Positions 8,379 through 16,833 of a DNA stretch of 64,000 bases are shown here, piece by piece. Each line of letters opens with the position of its first letter. The first letter of the stretch is position 1. This DNA comes from Mycolicibacillus koreensis (GTDB lineage Bacteria > Actinomycetota > Actinomycetes > Mycobacteriales > Mycobacteriaceae), in contig NZ_NCXO01000020.1 in the NCBI RefSeq assembly GCF_002104795.1, positions 1-64,000 of the forward strand. Direction: 5' to 3'. The position numbers and the translations under genes are program-made. The notes under the pieces were generated by a model. That model was given only the letters and a program-made list of their open reading frames with translations. It was not told the DNA's origin and did not search any database.

Positions 8379-9205
8379 CGTTCACCGACAGCGCCTCGGA
8401 ATCGAAGACCTTCGCTCGCGCCTGGCGCGACCTGGTCGAAGGGTTCGCCCGCCACGAACTCTGGCTGCACCTGGGGTGGCAGGACATCAAGCAGCGGTAC
8501 CGCCGCTCGGTGCTCGGCCCGTTCTGGATCACGATCGGCACCGCGACCACCGCGGTGGCGATGGGCGGGTTGTACTCCAAGCTGTTCCACCTCGAACTGG
8601 CGGTGCACCTGCCGTACGTGACGCTCGGCCTGATCGTCTGGAATCTGCTGAACGCGGCGATCCTGGAGGGCGCCGACGTGTTCGTCGCCAACGAGGGCCT
8701 GATCAAACAGTTGCCGACGCCACTGTCGGTCCACGTCTACCGGCTGGTGTGGCGCCAGATGATCCTCTTCGCCCACAACATCGTCATCTATATCCCGATC
8801 GCGATGCTGTTTCCCAAACCGTGGACGTGGACGGATTTTTCGGTGATCCCCGCGTTGGCGCTGATCGCGCTGAACTGTGTGTGGGTGTCGCTGTGCTTCG
8901 GAATTTTGTCGACGCGCTACCGCGATATATCCCCGCTGCTGTTCTCGATCGTGCAGTTGCTGTTCTTGATGACCCCGATCATCTGGAACTACGACACCCT
9001 GCGCGCCCAGGGCGCGAGCGGTTGGATGAATGTCATCGAGTTCAATCCGCTCTTCCACTACATGGAGTTGGTGCGCGCCCCGCTGCTGGGCGCCGACCAG
9101 CAGGTGCGGCACTGGGTGATCGCGCTGGTGCTCACCACGCTGGGCTGGGCGGTGGCAGCACTCGCGCTGCGGCAGTACCGGGCTCGGGTGGCCTACTGGG
9201 TGTAG
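8375..9205 (+). CDS. wzm: Galactan ABC exporter permease Wzm (Rv3783-like)
   Basis: A 276-residue ABC-2 type membrane permease with about six hydrophobic helices. It is the partner of Wzt for export of the galactan precursor. The family-typical amphipathic segment before helix 1 is present (LGWQDIKQRYRRSVLGPFW, residues about 33-51). The ATG at 8375 overlaps the glfT1 stop. It is the last gene of the bpa-wzt-glfT1-wzm unit and converges on the HNH gene 6 bp away. Confidence 0.92.
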   Translation: MTFTDSASESKTFARAWRDLVEGFARHELWLHLGWQDIKQRYRRSVLGPFWITIGTATTAVAMGGLYSKLFHLELAVHLPYVTLGLIVWNLLNAAILEGADVFVANEGLIKQLPTPLSVHVYRLVWRQMILFAHNIVIYIPIAMLFPKPWTWTDFSVIPALALIALNCVWVSLCFGILSTRYRDISPLLFSIVQLLFLMTPIIWNYDTLRAQGASGWMNVIEFNPLFHYMELVRAPLLGADQQVRHWVIALVLTTLGWAVAALALRQYRARVAYWV

Positions 9206-9211
9206 GCCGCT

Positions 9212-10606
9212 CTACCGCTCCGCAGGCGGGTCGGGGTCCCCGCGCAGCAGTTCATCGGGGTGGTGGGCATGGTTGACCTGTGGTGGACCGGTGCCGTCGG
9301 TCCAGCCGAGTCGCCCGGTCCGGGTCACCACCGTGCGCTGGTCGCCGCGGGTGACGCTGCGGTGGTCGGTCGGGCAGGCGAAGAAGAGCTGATCGGCGTC
9401 GGTGCGGCCGCCGGCCGCCCAATCCCGCGCGTGGTGAACCTCGCAGTGATAACCCGGGGCGGTGCAGTTGGGCCGCGTGCAGCCGCGGTCACGGGCGTGG
9501 CAGATCAGCCGCTGATCGCTGCTGGCGACCCGCTTTTTCCGCCCCAGGTACAGCGGACGCTTCATGTGGTCATCGAAGACGGCGAGGTAGTGGATCGCCC
9601 CCGACGCCATGGTGATCAGGTCCCGCATCGGCAACCGGGATCCCCCGCCGGTGCGGGCCGGGCCGGGCATCGGCAGGTCGGGGTTGGCGACGGCATGCGC
9701 GGCGGCGTCGAGTTCGGCCAGCGTGGTGGTGACGACCACGGTCACCGAGTTGCCGCGGTGCTGGCCGAGTGTGCCGGATTCCAGGGCTGCGGACAGACCG
9801 AGTTTGAGCGCGTCGTGGCAGCGCTGACTGGCGGTTCGGGTGTCGCGCTCCTCAGGGTCGGCGTCAGGGTTCTCCGGTAGGTGTCGGCCCGGGCGTACCG
9901 CCGCGGTGAGCGCCTCCAGGTAGGCGCGCGCCTCCGGGTCGAGCAGCCCGCTCAGCCGCGACATTCCGTCGGGGCCTTGCGGTCCCAGGTGCAGTTTGCG
10001 GCGCCGCTGGCGGTCCTCGTCGCTGAATTCGCCGTCGGGATTGAGGTAGTCGGCGATGCGCTGGCCGAGTTTCTTGACCAGCGCCGAGTCGAGTTTGGTG
10101 GAATGCGCGACCAGGGTGCATTCAGTCTCGACGACGTCGTCGGGCGATACCGCCTGCGGCAGCGCGTCGACGGCGTCGAAGACCACGCGGATGTGGTCCT
10201 CGCCGACCGCACCGGATTCCACCGCGGCGGACAGTTCCGGGAACTCCGGGGCGATCGGTGCTCCGCTGATCGAGTGGCGCGGCCGGATCCGGTTGGCGGT
10301 CCGGCAGCGTCGCTTGATCTCGGCGGGGGTGATGTGCAGCCGCGCCCAGAGTGCGTCACGCACCTTCGTGACGATGTCGGCGCTGTCGGGTGGGTCGCAG
10401 AGTTCCCCGAAGACCCGGTACATCAGTCCGCGGTTGATCCGCTCCTGGTGCTCCAGCCGCTCGGCGAAGGCGATGTGGAACTCCACATCGGTCAGCTCCG
10501 AGCAGGTATCGCGCAGAACCTGCTGGCCGGCCTCGATCGCCGACAGGGCGGCGTCGATACGTTCGCACGCCTCCTGTGCGCTCAGCGCCCGCGGTCCTGA
10601 TTCCAT
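9212..10606 (-). CDS. HNH endonuclease, DUF222/13E12 repeat family
   Basis: A 464-residue protein of the REP13E12 family, which is multi-copy and partly mobile in mycobacteria. The N-terminal and middle part is the DUF222-type helical region. The C-terminal HNH domain reads CHARDRGC, NCTAPGYHCEVHHARDW and CPTDH, giving a Cys-coordinated zinc and HH catalytic core. Start is the ATG at 10606. Nothing suggests a partner gene. In M. tuberculosis this position after wzm holds other genes, so it may be an insertion. Natural role unknown. Confidence 0.85.
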   Translation of the reverse strand: MESGPRALSAQEACERIDAALSAIEAGQQVLRDTCSELTDVEFHIAFAERLEHQERINRGLMYRVFGELCDPPDSADIVTKVRDALWARLHITPAEIKRRCRTANRIRPRHSISGAPIAPEFPELSAAVESGAVGEDHIRVVFDAVDALPQAVSPDDVVETECTLVAHSTKLDSALVKKLGQRIADYLNPDGEFSDEDRQRRRKLHLGPQGPDGMSRLSGLLDPEARAYLEALTAAVRPGRHLPENPDADPEERDTRTASQRCHDALKLGLSAALESGTLGQHRGNSVTVVVTTTLAELDAAAHAVANPDLPMPGPARTGGGSRLPMRDLITMASGAIHYLAVFDDHMKRPLYLGRKKRVASSDQRLICHARDRGCTRPNCTAPGYHCEVHHARDWAAGGRTDADQLFFACPTDHRSVTRGDQRTVVTRTGRLGWTDGTGPPQVNHAHHPDELLRGDPDPPAER

Positions 10607-10776
10607 GCCTCCACGCTAGAGGGCCCCTCTGACATTCAGAGGCGGGGAAAGACGAAGGGAAGCAAGGAAAGCCAGAAAAATCAGCGACAAACCGGGGGCG
10701 CGTTGCGGGGTTGGGGATGAATGCCCGACTGTGGATAACCGAGCGCGATGGCGCTACGCCCGCGCCACGGAGCGGG

Positions 10777-10836
10777 CCTGGCAGGAGTGAACCCGGCAGG
10801 GACGGACCTGGCAGGAGTGAGCCTGGCAGGAGTGCC
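10777..10836 (+). repeat. Degenerate 15-bp tandem repeat, about 4 units
   Basis: Units of the type CCTGGCAGGAGTGAG occur at 10777, 10793 (diverged), 10807 and 10822, just before the terminator hairpin. An open frame runs through them but has no credible start or family. The remainder of 10607-10776 shows nothing recognisable. Confidence 0.6.
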
Positions 10837-10881
10837 GAAAAGTCAGGGCCGTGAACCCCCTCGGATTCACGGCCCTGACTT
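10836..10881 (-). terminator. Rho-independent terminator of the 59-residue gene
   Basis: Perfect 16-bp stem: AAGTCAGGGCCGTGAA (10840-10855) and its complement at 10866-10881, with a 10-nt loop. Read on the minus strand the stem ends in TTTTC. It starts 18 bp after the stop of the minus-strand small gene. Confidence 0.85.
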
Positions 10882-10898
10882 CGCGGTGGGGTCGGCGG

Positions 10899-11078
10899 TC
10901 ACCATGCGCGACGTGAGTCGCCACCGCCGAGCGAGGCGGTGATCACCGCCGGCGCGGTCGACAGCGCGTACACATTGGCGCGCTGCTGTGGGTTCATGTT
11001 GCGCCGAGCCCACAGTTGGCTGACGGCACGCCGGCTCGCGCGGAACCGGTCACCGTGGCGGGTACGAATTGAAGCCAT
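10899..11078 (-). CDS. 59-residue basic protein under M-box control, unrecognised
   Basis: A small Arg-rich protein: MASIRTRHGDRFR, then SQLWARRNMNPQQRANVYAL, then a small-residue stretch STAPAVITASLGGG and a DSRRAW C-terminus. No signal peptide or membrane helix is clear. The gene is well supported: an AGGAGA Shine-Dalgarno six bases before the ATG, a strong terminator directly downstream, a promoter and a magnesium-responsive M-box leader upstream. Its expression is therefore expected when Mg2+ is low. I do not recognise the family. M. tuberculosis also has an M-box before a short protein of unknown function (Rv1535); whether they are homologous cannot be decided here. Confidence 0.75.
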   Translation of the reverse strand: MASIRTRHGDRFRASRRAVSQLWARRNMNPQQRANVYALSTAPAVITASLGGGDSRRAW

Positions 11079-11127
11079 GATCTTCTCCTGACGAAAACCA
11101 GGCCGGCCAGACGCCGATCCGAGCGGA

Positions 11128-11211
11128 TCAAGCGGCGGCGATGAGGCCGCGGCCGGACAAGGGCAGAACGGATACCGAATACGGATGCGGACTCTCACAG
11201 GAACTCTTCAC
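11128..11211 (-). CDS. Putative 27-codon leader peptide between M-box and small gene
   Basis: GTG at 11211, preceded by a strong GAGGAGG Shine-Dalgarno, opens a 27-codon frame reading VKSSCESPHPYSVSVLPLSG and ending GLIAAA before TGA. It lies between the M-box and the small gene, ending about 50 bp before the latter. Position, strong ribosome site and Pro codons suggest a regulatory leader. Translation is unproven. Confidence 0.4.
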   Translation of the reverse strand: MKSSCESPHPYSVSVLPLSGRGLIAAA

Positions 11212-11279
11212 GCCCTCACCTCCTCTCGGCCATGACGCACGCGGGCGTCGCTTTCACTGCAGGCACCGACGGGGAGACG

Positions 11280-11440
11280 GGCACCCCTCTCGTCACAGCT
11301 TCGGCACTGCACGGCGTATCCGGTGGAACCGGAAGCCACTTGGGCTCAACCCTTAAGCCGGGAAGAGCTGTCCTGACCCGGGGCGTCTCTCGACGTTCAA
11401 GGTCAGTGGCCTGTGTCCTTGCAGAAGCCTCACCTAGCGA
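11280..11440 (-). ncRNA. M-box (ykoK leader) Mg2+ riboswitch
   Basis: The minus strand carries the conserved M-box blocks in order. These are TAGGTGAGGCTTCTGCAAGG, ACAGGCCACTGACC, the AACGTCGAGAGACGC hairpin, GGTCAGGACAGCTC, AAGGGTTGA, AGTGGCTTCCGG, GTGCAGTGCCGAAGCTGTGACGAGAGGGG. These match the class that folds on Mg2+ binding and lowers downstream expression. Downstream, GACGC/GCGTC and GGGG/CCCC pairs and a possible masked Shine-Dalgarno could form the expression platform. It leads into the 27-codon ORF and the 59-residue gene. Confidence 0.9.
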
Positions 11441-11456
11441 GGTGCTTGCAGGACCC

Positions 11457-11485
11457 ATCATGTCATGCCTTTTACCGCAGGTCAA
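11457..11485 (-). promoter_or_regulatory. SigA-type promoter for the M-box transcript
   Basis: On the minus strand, TTGACC (11480-11485), a 17-bp spacer and CATGAT (11457-11462). Transcription would start near 11450, about 10 nt before the M-box. Confidence 0.65.
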
Positions 11486-11555
11486 ACGCATATTTTGAAA
11501 CACGGACCAATCACGGAACGACAACGCTCGCCCGCTCGGGCGTAAAGTACCGGCG

Positions 11556-11981
11556 ATGCCCGAGAGCCCCGCGATCATCACGACGACCCGCACGCAGCCG
11601 AGTCTGACGACTCAGGTGTGGCGTTTCGTCGTCACCGGAGGCTTCTCCGCGATCGTCGACTTCGGTTTGTACCTCGCGTTTTTGGCGGCCGGTCTGCACG
11701 TCAACGCCGCTAAGTCGCTGAGCTTCGTAGCCGGCACCACCACCGCGTATCTGCTCAACCGGCGGTGGACCTTTCAAGCCCCTCCCAGTACCGGGCGGTT
11801 CCTGGCGGTCTGCGTGCTCTACGCGCTGACCTACACGGTGCAGGTCGGGATCAACTATCTGTTCTACCGCCAGCTCGCCGACCACCCGTGGCGGGTGCCG
11901 ATCGCGTTCGTCATCGCCCAGGGGACCGCCACCGTCATCAACTTCATCGTGCAGCGCGCGGTGATCTTCCGGATCCGCTGA
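11556..11981 (+). CDS. GtrA-like membrane protein (Rv3789-like)
   Basis: A 141-residue protein with four hydrophobic helices of the GtrA family. Typical marks are [18 protein letters not shown] in helix 1, [13 protein letters not shown] between helices 2 and 3, and [10 protein letters not shown] at the C-terminus. The M. tuberculosis homologue lies just before dprE1 and has been linked to arabinogalactan assembly, possibly through DPA handling or AftA recruitment. The ATG at 11556 follows a TAAAGT that could be a -10 box of a nearly leaderless transcript. It is divergent from the M-box transcript. Confidence 0.88.
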   Translation: MPESPAIITTTRTQPSLTTQVWRFVVTGGFSAIVDFGLYLAFLAAGLHVNAAKSLSFVAGTTTAYLLNRRWTFQAPPSTGRFLAVCVLYALTYTVQVGINYLFYRQLADHPWRVPIAFVIAQGTATVINFIVQRAVIFRIR

Positions 11982-11985
11982 TCGC

Positions 11986-12633
11986 TCAGCCGATTCGCCC
12001 GGTGATCACCTCGGCGACCTGGTGCGCGATCCGGTCGGACTGATCGAGGGCCAGCGCCGAGACCCGCAGCAACTCGGTGTCGCGCACCCGGTAGAGCACC
12101 GTCGCCCGGGCGGGAGCGGGGAACGTCAACACCGCCGTGGTCGGGTCCTCGGAGCTGAGGGTGAACGAGTGCGACGGTTCGTGCACCTGGGCGCATTCCT
12201 GCAGCGCGCGTTGCAGCCGGTCGAAGGTGCCGCGCGCTGCCGCCGCGTCGCGGTACCCGCCGACGGCCTGGGTGACGGTGGGAAAGCCCTTGCCGCGCGG
12301 TGCTGCTTTGAGCTCGGCGCCGTACTGCACCGCGCGGAACGCCGTGGTGTCGGCGCCGAAGATCTCTTGCTCGTTGGAGACCGACCAGCACGTGCCCGGG
12401 GCGCCCGGATCGATGTCGGCCGGGGTGTCGCGGTGTTCACGCTCGGTGAAGTGCAACGACGGGTCGGCGACGATCTCGCCGACCCGGGCGAGATCGACGA
12501 TCACCGTGTCGACGTCGACACCGGGATCCGCTCCGGCCGCGCTGGGCCGCGGCCCGCACGCCACCAGCCCGGCCACGGCCACACCCACCGCGACCAAGGC
12601 GAGACGACCACGAAGGTCACGACCGCCGGTCAC
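11986..12633 (-). CDS. Lipoprotein with PknH-sensor-like domain
   Basis: A 215-residue protein starting at GTG 12633. A hydrophobic signal segment ends in the lipobox LVAC, so the mature protein is probably surface anchored. The remaining about 180 residues show the pattern of the extracellular sensor domain of the kinase PknH and related Lpq/Lpp lipoproteins. That pattern includes a Cys in [17 protein letters not shown], a [18 protein letters not shown] helix and the pairing Cys in QECAQVH. It is divergent from dprE1 and convergent with the gtrA-like gene (4-bp gap). PknH in M. tuberculosis acts on EmbR, a regulator of emb genes; any link here is inference from position. Confidence 0.7.
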   Translation of the reverse strand: MTGGRDLRGRLALVAVGVAVAGLVACGPRPSAAGADPGVDVDTVIVDLARVGEIVADPSLHFTEREHRDTPADIDPGAPGTCWSVSNEQEIFGADTTAFRAVQYGAELKAAPRGKGFPTVTQAVGGYRDAAAARGTFDRLQRALQECAQVHEPSHSFTLSSEDPTTAVLTFPAPARATVLYRVRDTELLRVSALALDQSDRIAHQVAEVITGRIG

Positions 12634-12723
12634 CTCGCCGAATTTATCAGCCGGGGCGGGCGCACGCTGGGCGTTCAGTGCGGCAGGCGGGTACCGCGGC
12701 GTCCAGGCGGTACCCTCTTGACG

Positions 12724-14106
12724 ATGTTTGCCACCACCAGCAGGTCGCTGAGCGGCTGGGGCCGTACCGCGCCCTCGGTCGCGCAGGTGCTGCGCACCCC
12801 CGATCCGGAGGTCATCGCACGTGCGGTGGCCCAGGTTGCCGACGACGGCGGCCGGCAGGGCAGCCGCGGGGTGATCGCACGCGGGCTGGGCCGCTCCTAC
12901 GGCGACAACGCCCAGAACGGCGGCGGGTTGGTCATCGACATGACCGCGCTCAACCGCATCCACGCGATCGATGCGGGTACCGGCCTGGCCGACGTCGACG
13001 GCGGGGTCAGCCTGGATCAGTTGATGCGGGCGGCGTTGCCGTTCGGGTTGTGGGTTCCGGTGCTGCCCGGCACCCGGCAGGTCACCATCGGCGGGGCGAT
13101 CGGCTGCGACATCCACGGCAAGAACCATCACAGTGCGGGCAGCTTCGGCAACCACGTCGCCTCGATGGACCTGCTCACCGCCGACGGCACGGTCCACACC
13201 CTCACTCCCGACGCCGAGGGCTCGGAGTTGTTCTGGGCGACCGTCGGCGGCAACGGACTGACCGGGATCATCCTGCGCGCCACCATCGCGATGACCCCCA
13301 CCGAGACGGCCTACTTCATCGCCGACGGCGATGTCACCGCCACCCTGGACGAGACCATCGCACTGCACAGCGACGGCAGTGAAGCCGACTACACCTACTC
13401 ATCGGCGTGGTTCGACGCGATCAGCGCACCACCGAAGGTGGGCCGGGCGGCGCTCTCGCGGGGCTCGCTGGCCACCGTCGACCAGCTTCCCAAGAAGCTG
13501 CAGAAGAACCCGCTGAAATTCGATGCGCCGCAACTGCTCACCGTTCCCGACGTATTCCCCAACGGGCTGGCGAACAAACTGACCTTCGGACCGATCGGTG
13601 AGCTGTGGTACCGCAAATCGGGCACCTACCGGGGCAAGATCCAGAACCTGACGCAGTTCTATCACCCACTCGACATGTTCGGCGAGTGGAACCGCGCTTA
13701 CGGGTCGGCGGGGTTCGCCCAGTATCAGTTCGTGGTGCCCACCGACGCGGTCGACGAGTTCAAGGCGATCATCTACGACATCCAGGCCAGTGGTCACTAC
13801 TCGTTCCTCAACGTGTTCAAGTTGTTCGGTCCGGGCAACCAAGCGCCGCTGAGCTTTCCGATGGCCGGCTGGAACATCTGCGTCGACTTCCCGATCAAAG
13901 CCGGCCTCGGCGAGTTCCTCAGCGACCTTGACCGCCGGGTGCTGGAATTCGGCGGCCGGCTGTACACCGCCAAGGATTCCCGCACCACCGCCGAAACCTT
14001 CCACGCCATGTATCCGCGCATCGACGAGTGGATCGCGGTGCGCCGCAAGGTGGACCCCGACGGCGTTTTCGCCTCGGACATGGCCCGACGTTTGGAGCTT
14101 GTGTAA
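12724..14106 (+). CDS. dprE1: Decaprenylphosphoryl-D-ribose oxidase DprE1
   Basis: A 460-residue FAD enzyme that oxidises decaprenyl-phosphoryl-ribose to the 2-keto intermediate, the first epimerisation step to DPA, probably in the periplasm. The FAD-binding PCMH-type region has [16 protein letters not shown] and [20 protein letters not shown]. The cysteine trapped by benzothiazinones is conserved at residue 386 (GWNICVDFP), predicting susceptibility at this site. Length matches the family. The start is ATG 12724; a TTG three bases... upstream is unlikely. It abuts dprE2 with no gap and heads the dprE1-dprE2-aftA-embCAB series. Confidence 0.96.
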   Translation: MFATTSRSLSGWGRTAPSVAQVLRTPDPEVIARAVAQVADDGGRQGSRGVIARGLGRSYGDNAQNGGGLVIDMTALNRIHAIDAGTGLADVDGGVSLDQLMRAALPFGLWVPVLPGTRQVTIGGAIGCDIHGKNHHSAGSFGNHVASMDLLTADGTVHTLTPDAEGSELFWATVGGNGLTGIILRATIAMTPTETAYFIADGDVTATLDETIALHSDGSEADYTYSSAWFDAISAPPKVGRAALSRGSLATVDQLPKKLQKNPLKFDAPQLLTVPDVFPNGLANKLTFGPIGELWYRKSGTYRGKIQNLTQFYHPLDMFGEWNRAYGSAGFAQYQFVVPTDAVDEFKAIIYDIQASGHYSFLNVFKLFGPGNQAPLSFPMAGWNICVDFPIKAGLGEFLSDLDRRVLEFGGRLYTAKDSRTTAETFHAMYPRIDEWIAVRRKVDPDGVFASDMARRLELV

Positions 14107-14871
14107 ATGGTGCTTGACGCCGTGGGAAACCCCCAGAACATCCTGGTGCTCGGCGGCACCTCGGAGATCGGGCTGGCGATCTGCGCGCGCTACCTCCGCA
14201 ACTCGGCCGCCCGCGTCGTGCTGGCCTGCCTGCCCGGCGATCCCGGCCGCGACGACGCCGTCTCCGAGATGAAGGCCGCCGGCGCCAAGTCGGTCGAGCT
14301 CATCGATTTCGACGCCCTGGACACCGACAGTCATCCGCAGGTGATCGACGCCGCGTTCGCCGACGGCGACGTCGACGTGGCGATCGTGGCGTTCGGGATG
14401 GACGCCGACGCCGAGGAACTCTGGCACAACCAGCGCAAGGCGGTGCAGGTCGCCGAGATCAACTACACCGCAGCGGTTTCCGTCGGTGTGCTCCTCGCCG
14501 ACAAACTCAGCGACCAGGGTTACGGGCAGATCATCGCGATGAGCTCGGTCGCCGGCGAGCGGGTGCGCCGCGCCAACTTCGTCTACGGATCCACCAAGGC
14601 GGGTCTCGACGGGTTCTATCTCGGGCTGGGCGAGGCGCTGCGCGAGGACGGGGTCAAGGTGCTGGTGATCCGCCCCGGGCAGGTGCGCACCCGGTTCTCC
14701 GCACACGTCAAGGAGGCGCCGCTCACCGTCGACAAGGAAGACGTCGCCGAGTTGGCGGTCACCGCGGCCGCCAAGGGCAAGCAGATCGTCTGGGCGCCGG
14801 GGGCGTTCCGCTACGTGATGATGGTGCTGCGACACATCCCGCGGGCGGTCTTCCGCCGGCTGCCCATCTAG
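14107..14871 (+). CDS. dprE2: Decaprenylphosphoryl-2-keto-erythro-pentose reductase DprE2
   Basis: A 254-residue short-chain dehydrogenase that reduces the DprE1 product with NADH to give decaprenyl-phosphoryl-arabinose, the only arabinose donor for cell-wall arabinan. The Rossmann motif LGGTSEIG is at about 15-22, the catalytic Ser lies in AMSSVAGE, and the pair Tyr160-Lys164 in FVYGSTKAG. The start codon follows directly after the dprE1 stop, so the two are translationally coupled and act together. Confidence 0.95.
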   Translation: MVLDAVGNPQNILVLGGTSEIGLAICARYLRNSAARVVLACLPGDPGRDDAVSEMKAAGAKSVELIDFDALDTDSHPQVIDAAFADGDVDVAIVAFGMDADAEELWHNQRKAVQVAEINYTAAVSVGVLLADKLSDQGYGQIIAMSSVAGERVRRANFVYGSTKAGLDGFYLGLGEALREDGVKVLVIRPGQVRTRFSAHVKEAPLTVDKEDVAELAVTAAAKGKQIVWAPGAFRYVMMVLRHIPRAVFRRLPI

Positions 14872-14874
14872 CGC

Positions 14875-16788
14875 ATGCGTGCCGCCCTGGCCGGCGCCGG
14901 CCGCACCGTCGGTGAGATGGTGCTCGCCGCCGGAGTCGCCGTCGCAGTGGCGGTGGTGGCGCTGATCGCGATCTCGCGGGTGGAGTGGCCGGCCTATCCG
15001 TCGTCGAATCAACTGCACGCATTGACCACGGTCGGCCAGGTCGGCTGCCTCGGTGGACTGTTGGCCACCGGCTGGGTGTTCCGCCGCGGGCACCGGTGGC
15101 TGGCCCGGCTGGCGGCGCCGGTATTCATCTCGGCGTTCTCGGTGGTGACGCTGGGGATGCCGTTGGGCGCGACCAAGCTGTACCTGTTCGGCATCTCGGT
15201 GGACCAACAGTTCCGCACCGAATATCTGACCCGCTTCGCCGACAGCGCCGCATTGCGCGACATGACCTACCTGGGCCTGCCGCCGTTCTACCCGCCGGGC
15301 TGGTTCTGGCTGGGCGGGCGCGCGGCGGCACTGACCGACACCCCCGCCTGGGCGATGTTCAAACCGTGGGCGATCGTCTCGATCACGATCGCGGTCGCCG
15401 TCGCCCTGGTGCTGTGGCAGCGGCTGATCCGCTTCGAGTACGCGCTGGCGGTCACCGCCGCGACCGCCGCGACGACATTGGCCTACAGCTCCCCGGAGCC
15501 CTACGCGGCGATGATCACCGTGCTGGTGCCGCCGGTGCTGGTGCTGGCCTGGTCGGGGTTGCGGGCCGGGACGCGCGGGCACGCCGGCTGGGCCGCCGTG
15601 GCCGGCACCGGGATCTTTCTCGGGTTCGCCGCCACCTTCTACACGTTGCTGGTCGCCTACAGCGCGTTCACCGTGACCCTGATGGCGCTCGGGCTGGCGG
15701 TGGCCCGCTGGCGCGGCCACGGGCTGCGCGCGGCGGCCGACCCGCTGGTGCGGCTGGGCGTGATCGGCGTGATCGCGCTGGCGCTGGCGTCCACCACCTG
15801 GCTGCCGTTTCTGCTGCGCGCGGCCCGCGACCCGGTCTCGGGCACCGGCAGCGCCCAGCACTATCTGCCCGCCGCCGGCGCCGAGCTGACGTTCCCGATG
15901 CTGCAGTTCACCCTGCTGGGGGCGCTGTGTCTGCTGGGCACACTGTGGCTGGTGGTCAAGGCCGGCACCTCGGTGCGCGCCGCCGCCCTGGGCGTCGGGG
16001 TGGCCAGCGTCTACCTGTGGTCGCTGCTGTCGATGCTGACGACGCTGGCGCGCACCACCTTGCTGTCGTTTCGGCTGCAGTCGACCCTGACGGTGCTGCT
16101 GACCGCCGCCGGGGTGTTCGCCTTCATCGAGATCACCCACCGGGTCGTGGCGTGGGGGCGCCAGTACGGCTGGCGTGACCCGCTGGTCGCGGTCGCCACC
16201 GTGATCGGCTGCGCCGGGGCGATCGCCTTCAGCCAGGACATCCCCGACGTGTTGCGACCGGACCTGACCGTCGCCTACACCGACACCGACGGTGACGGCC
16301 AGCGCGGGGACCGCCGCCCGCCCGGGTCGGAGCGCTACTACGCCCAACTCGACGAGGCGATCACCGCCGCGACCGGCGTCCCGCGGGACCAGACCGTGGT
16401 GCTCACCGCCGACTACGGGTTCTTGGCGCTGTACCCCTACTTCGGGTTCCAGGGCTTGACCTCGCACTACGCCAACCCGCTGGCGCAGTTCGACGCCCGC
16501 GCCGCCGAGATCGAGAGCTGGGAGAAACTCACCACCTCGACGGCGTTCCTCGCTGCACTGGACCGGCTGCCGTGGGCGCCGCCGACGGTGTTCGTGATGC
16601 GCCCCGGCGCCGCCGGGGCCGGGGCGCGCTACACGCTGCGGCTGGCCGAGGACGTCTACCCCAACCACCCCAATGTGCGTCGCTACACCGTCGAGCTGGC
16701 CGCCGACCTGTTCGACAGCCCGCAGTTCGAGGTCTCCGAGATCGGGCCGTTCGTGCTGGCCGTGCGGGTCGACGGCGCCGACCGATGA
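14875..16788 (+). CDS. aftA: Galactan 5-O-arabinofuranosyltransferase AftA
   Basis: A 637-residue GT-C membrane glycosyltransferase that primes the galactan chain with the first arabinofuranose from DPA. Multiple hydrophobic helices span roughly residues 10-430, followed by a periplasmic C-terminal domain (for example [19 protein letters not shown]). Length is close to the M. tuberculosis enzyme. It starts 3 bp after dprE2 and ends 45 bp before embC, supporting one operon from donor synthesis to transfer. Confidence 0.94.
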   Translation: MRAALAGAGRTVGEMVLAAGVAVAVAVVALIAISRVEWPAYPSSNQLHALTTVGQVGCLGGLLATGWVFRRGHRWLARLAAPVFISAFSVVTLGMPLGATKLYLFGISVDQQFRTEYLTRFADSAALRDMTYLGLPPFYPPGWFWLGGRAAALTDTPAWAMFKPWAIVSITIAVAVALVLWQRLIRFEYALAVTAATAATTLAYSSPEPYAAMITVLVPPVLVLAWSGLRAGTRGHAGWAAVAGTGIFLGFAATFYTLLVAYSAFTVTLMALGLAVARWRGHGLRAAADPLVRLGVIGVIALALASTTWLPFLLRAARDPVSGTGSAQHYLPAAGAELTFPMLQFTLLGALCLLGTLWLVVKAGTSVRAAALGVGVASVYLWSLLSMLTTLARTTLLSFRLQSTLTVLLTAAGVFAFIEITHRVVAWGRQYGWRDPLVAVATVIGCAGAIAFSQDIPDVLRPDLTVAYTDTDGDGQRGDRRPPGSERYYAQLDEAITAATGVPRDQTVVLTADYGFLALYPYFGFQGLTSHYANPLAQFDARAAEIESWEKLTTSTAFLAALDRLPWAPPTVFVMRPGAAGAGARYTLRLAEDVYPNHPNVRRYTVELAADLFDSPQFEVSEIGPFVLAVRVDGADR

Positions 16789-16833
16789 TGGCCCTGCGAC
16801 CACGGCCACCGTCGCCAATTACCATCTAAGCCC

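Noticed and set aside
10748..10942. Plus-strand frame of 64 codons
   Set aside because: It consists of tandem repeats and crosses the terminator hairpin of the minus-strand gene; no ribosome site.
10899..11198. Longer 99-codon version of the M-box-controlled small protein
   Set aside because: The 40 extra residues come from the leader; the internal ATG at 11078 has the clear Shine-Dalgarno.
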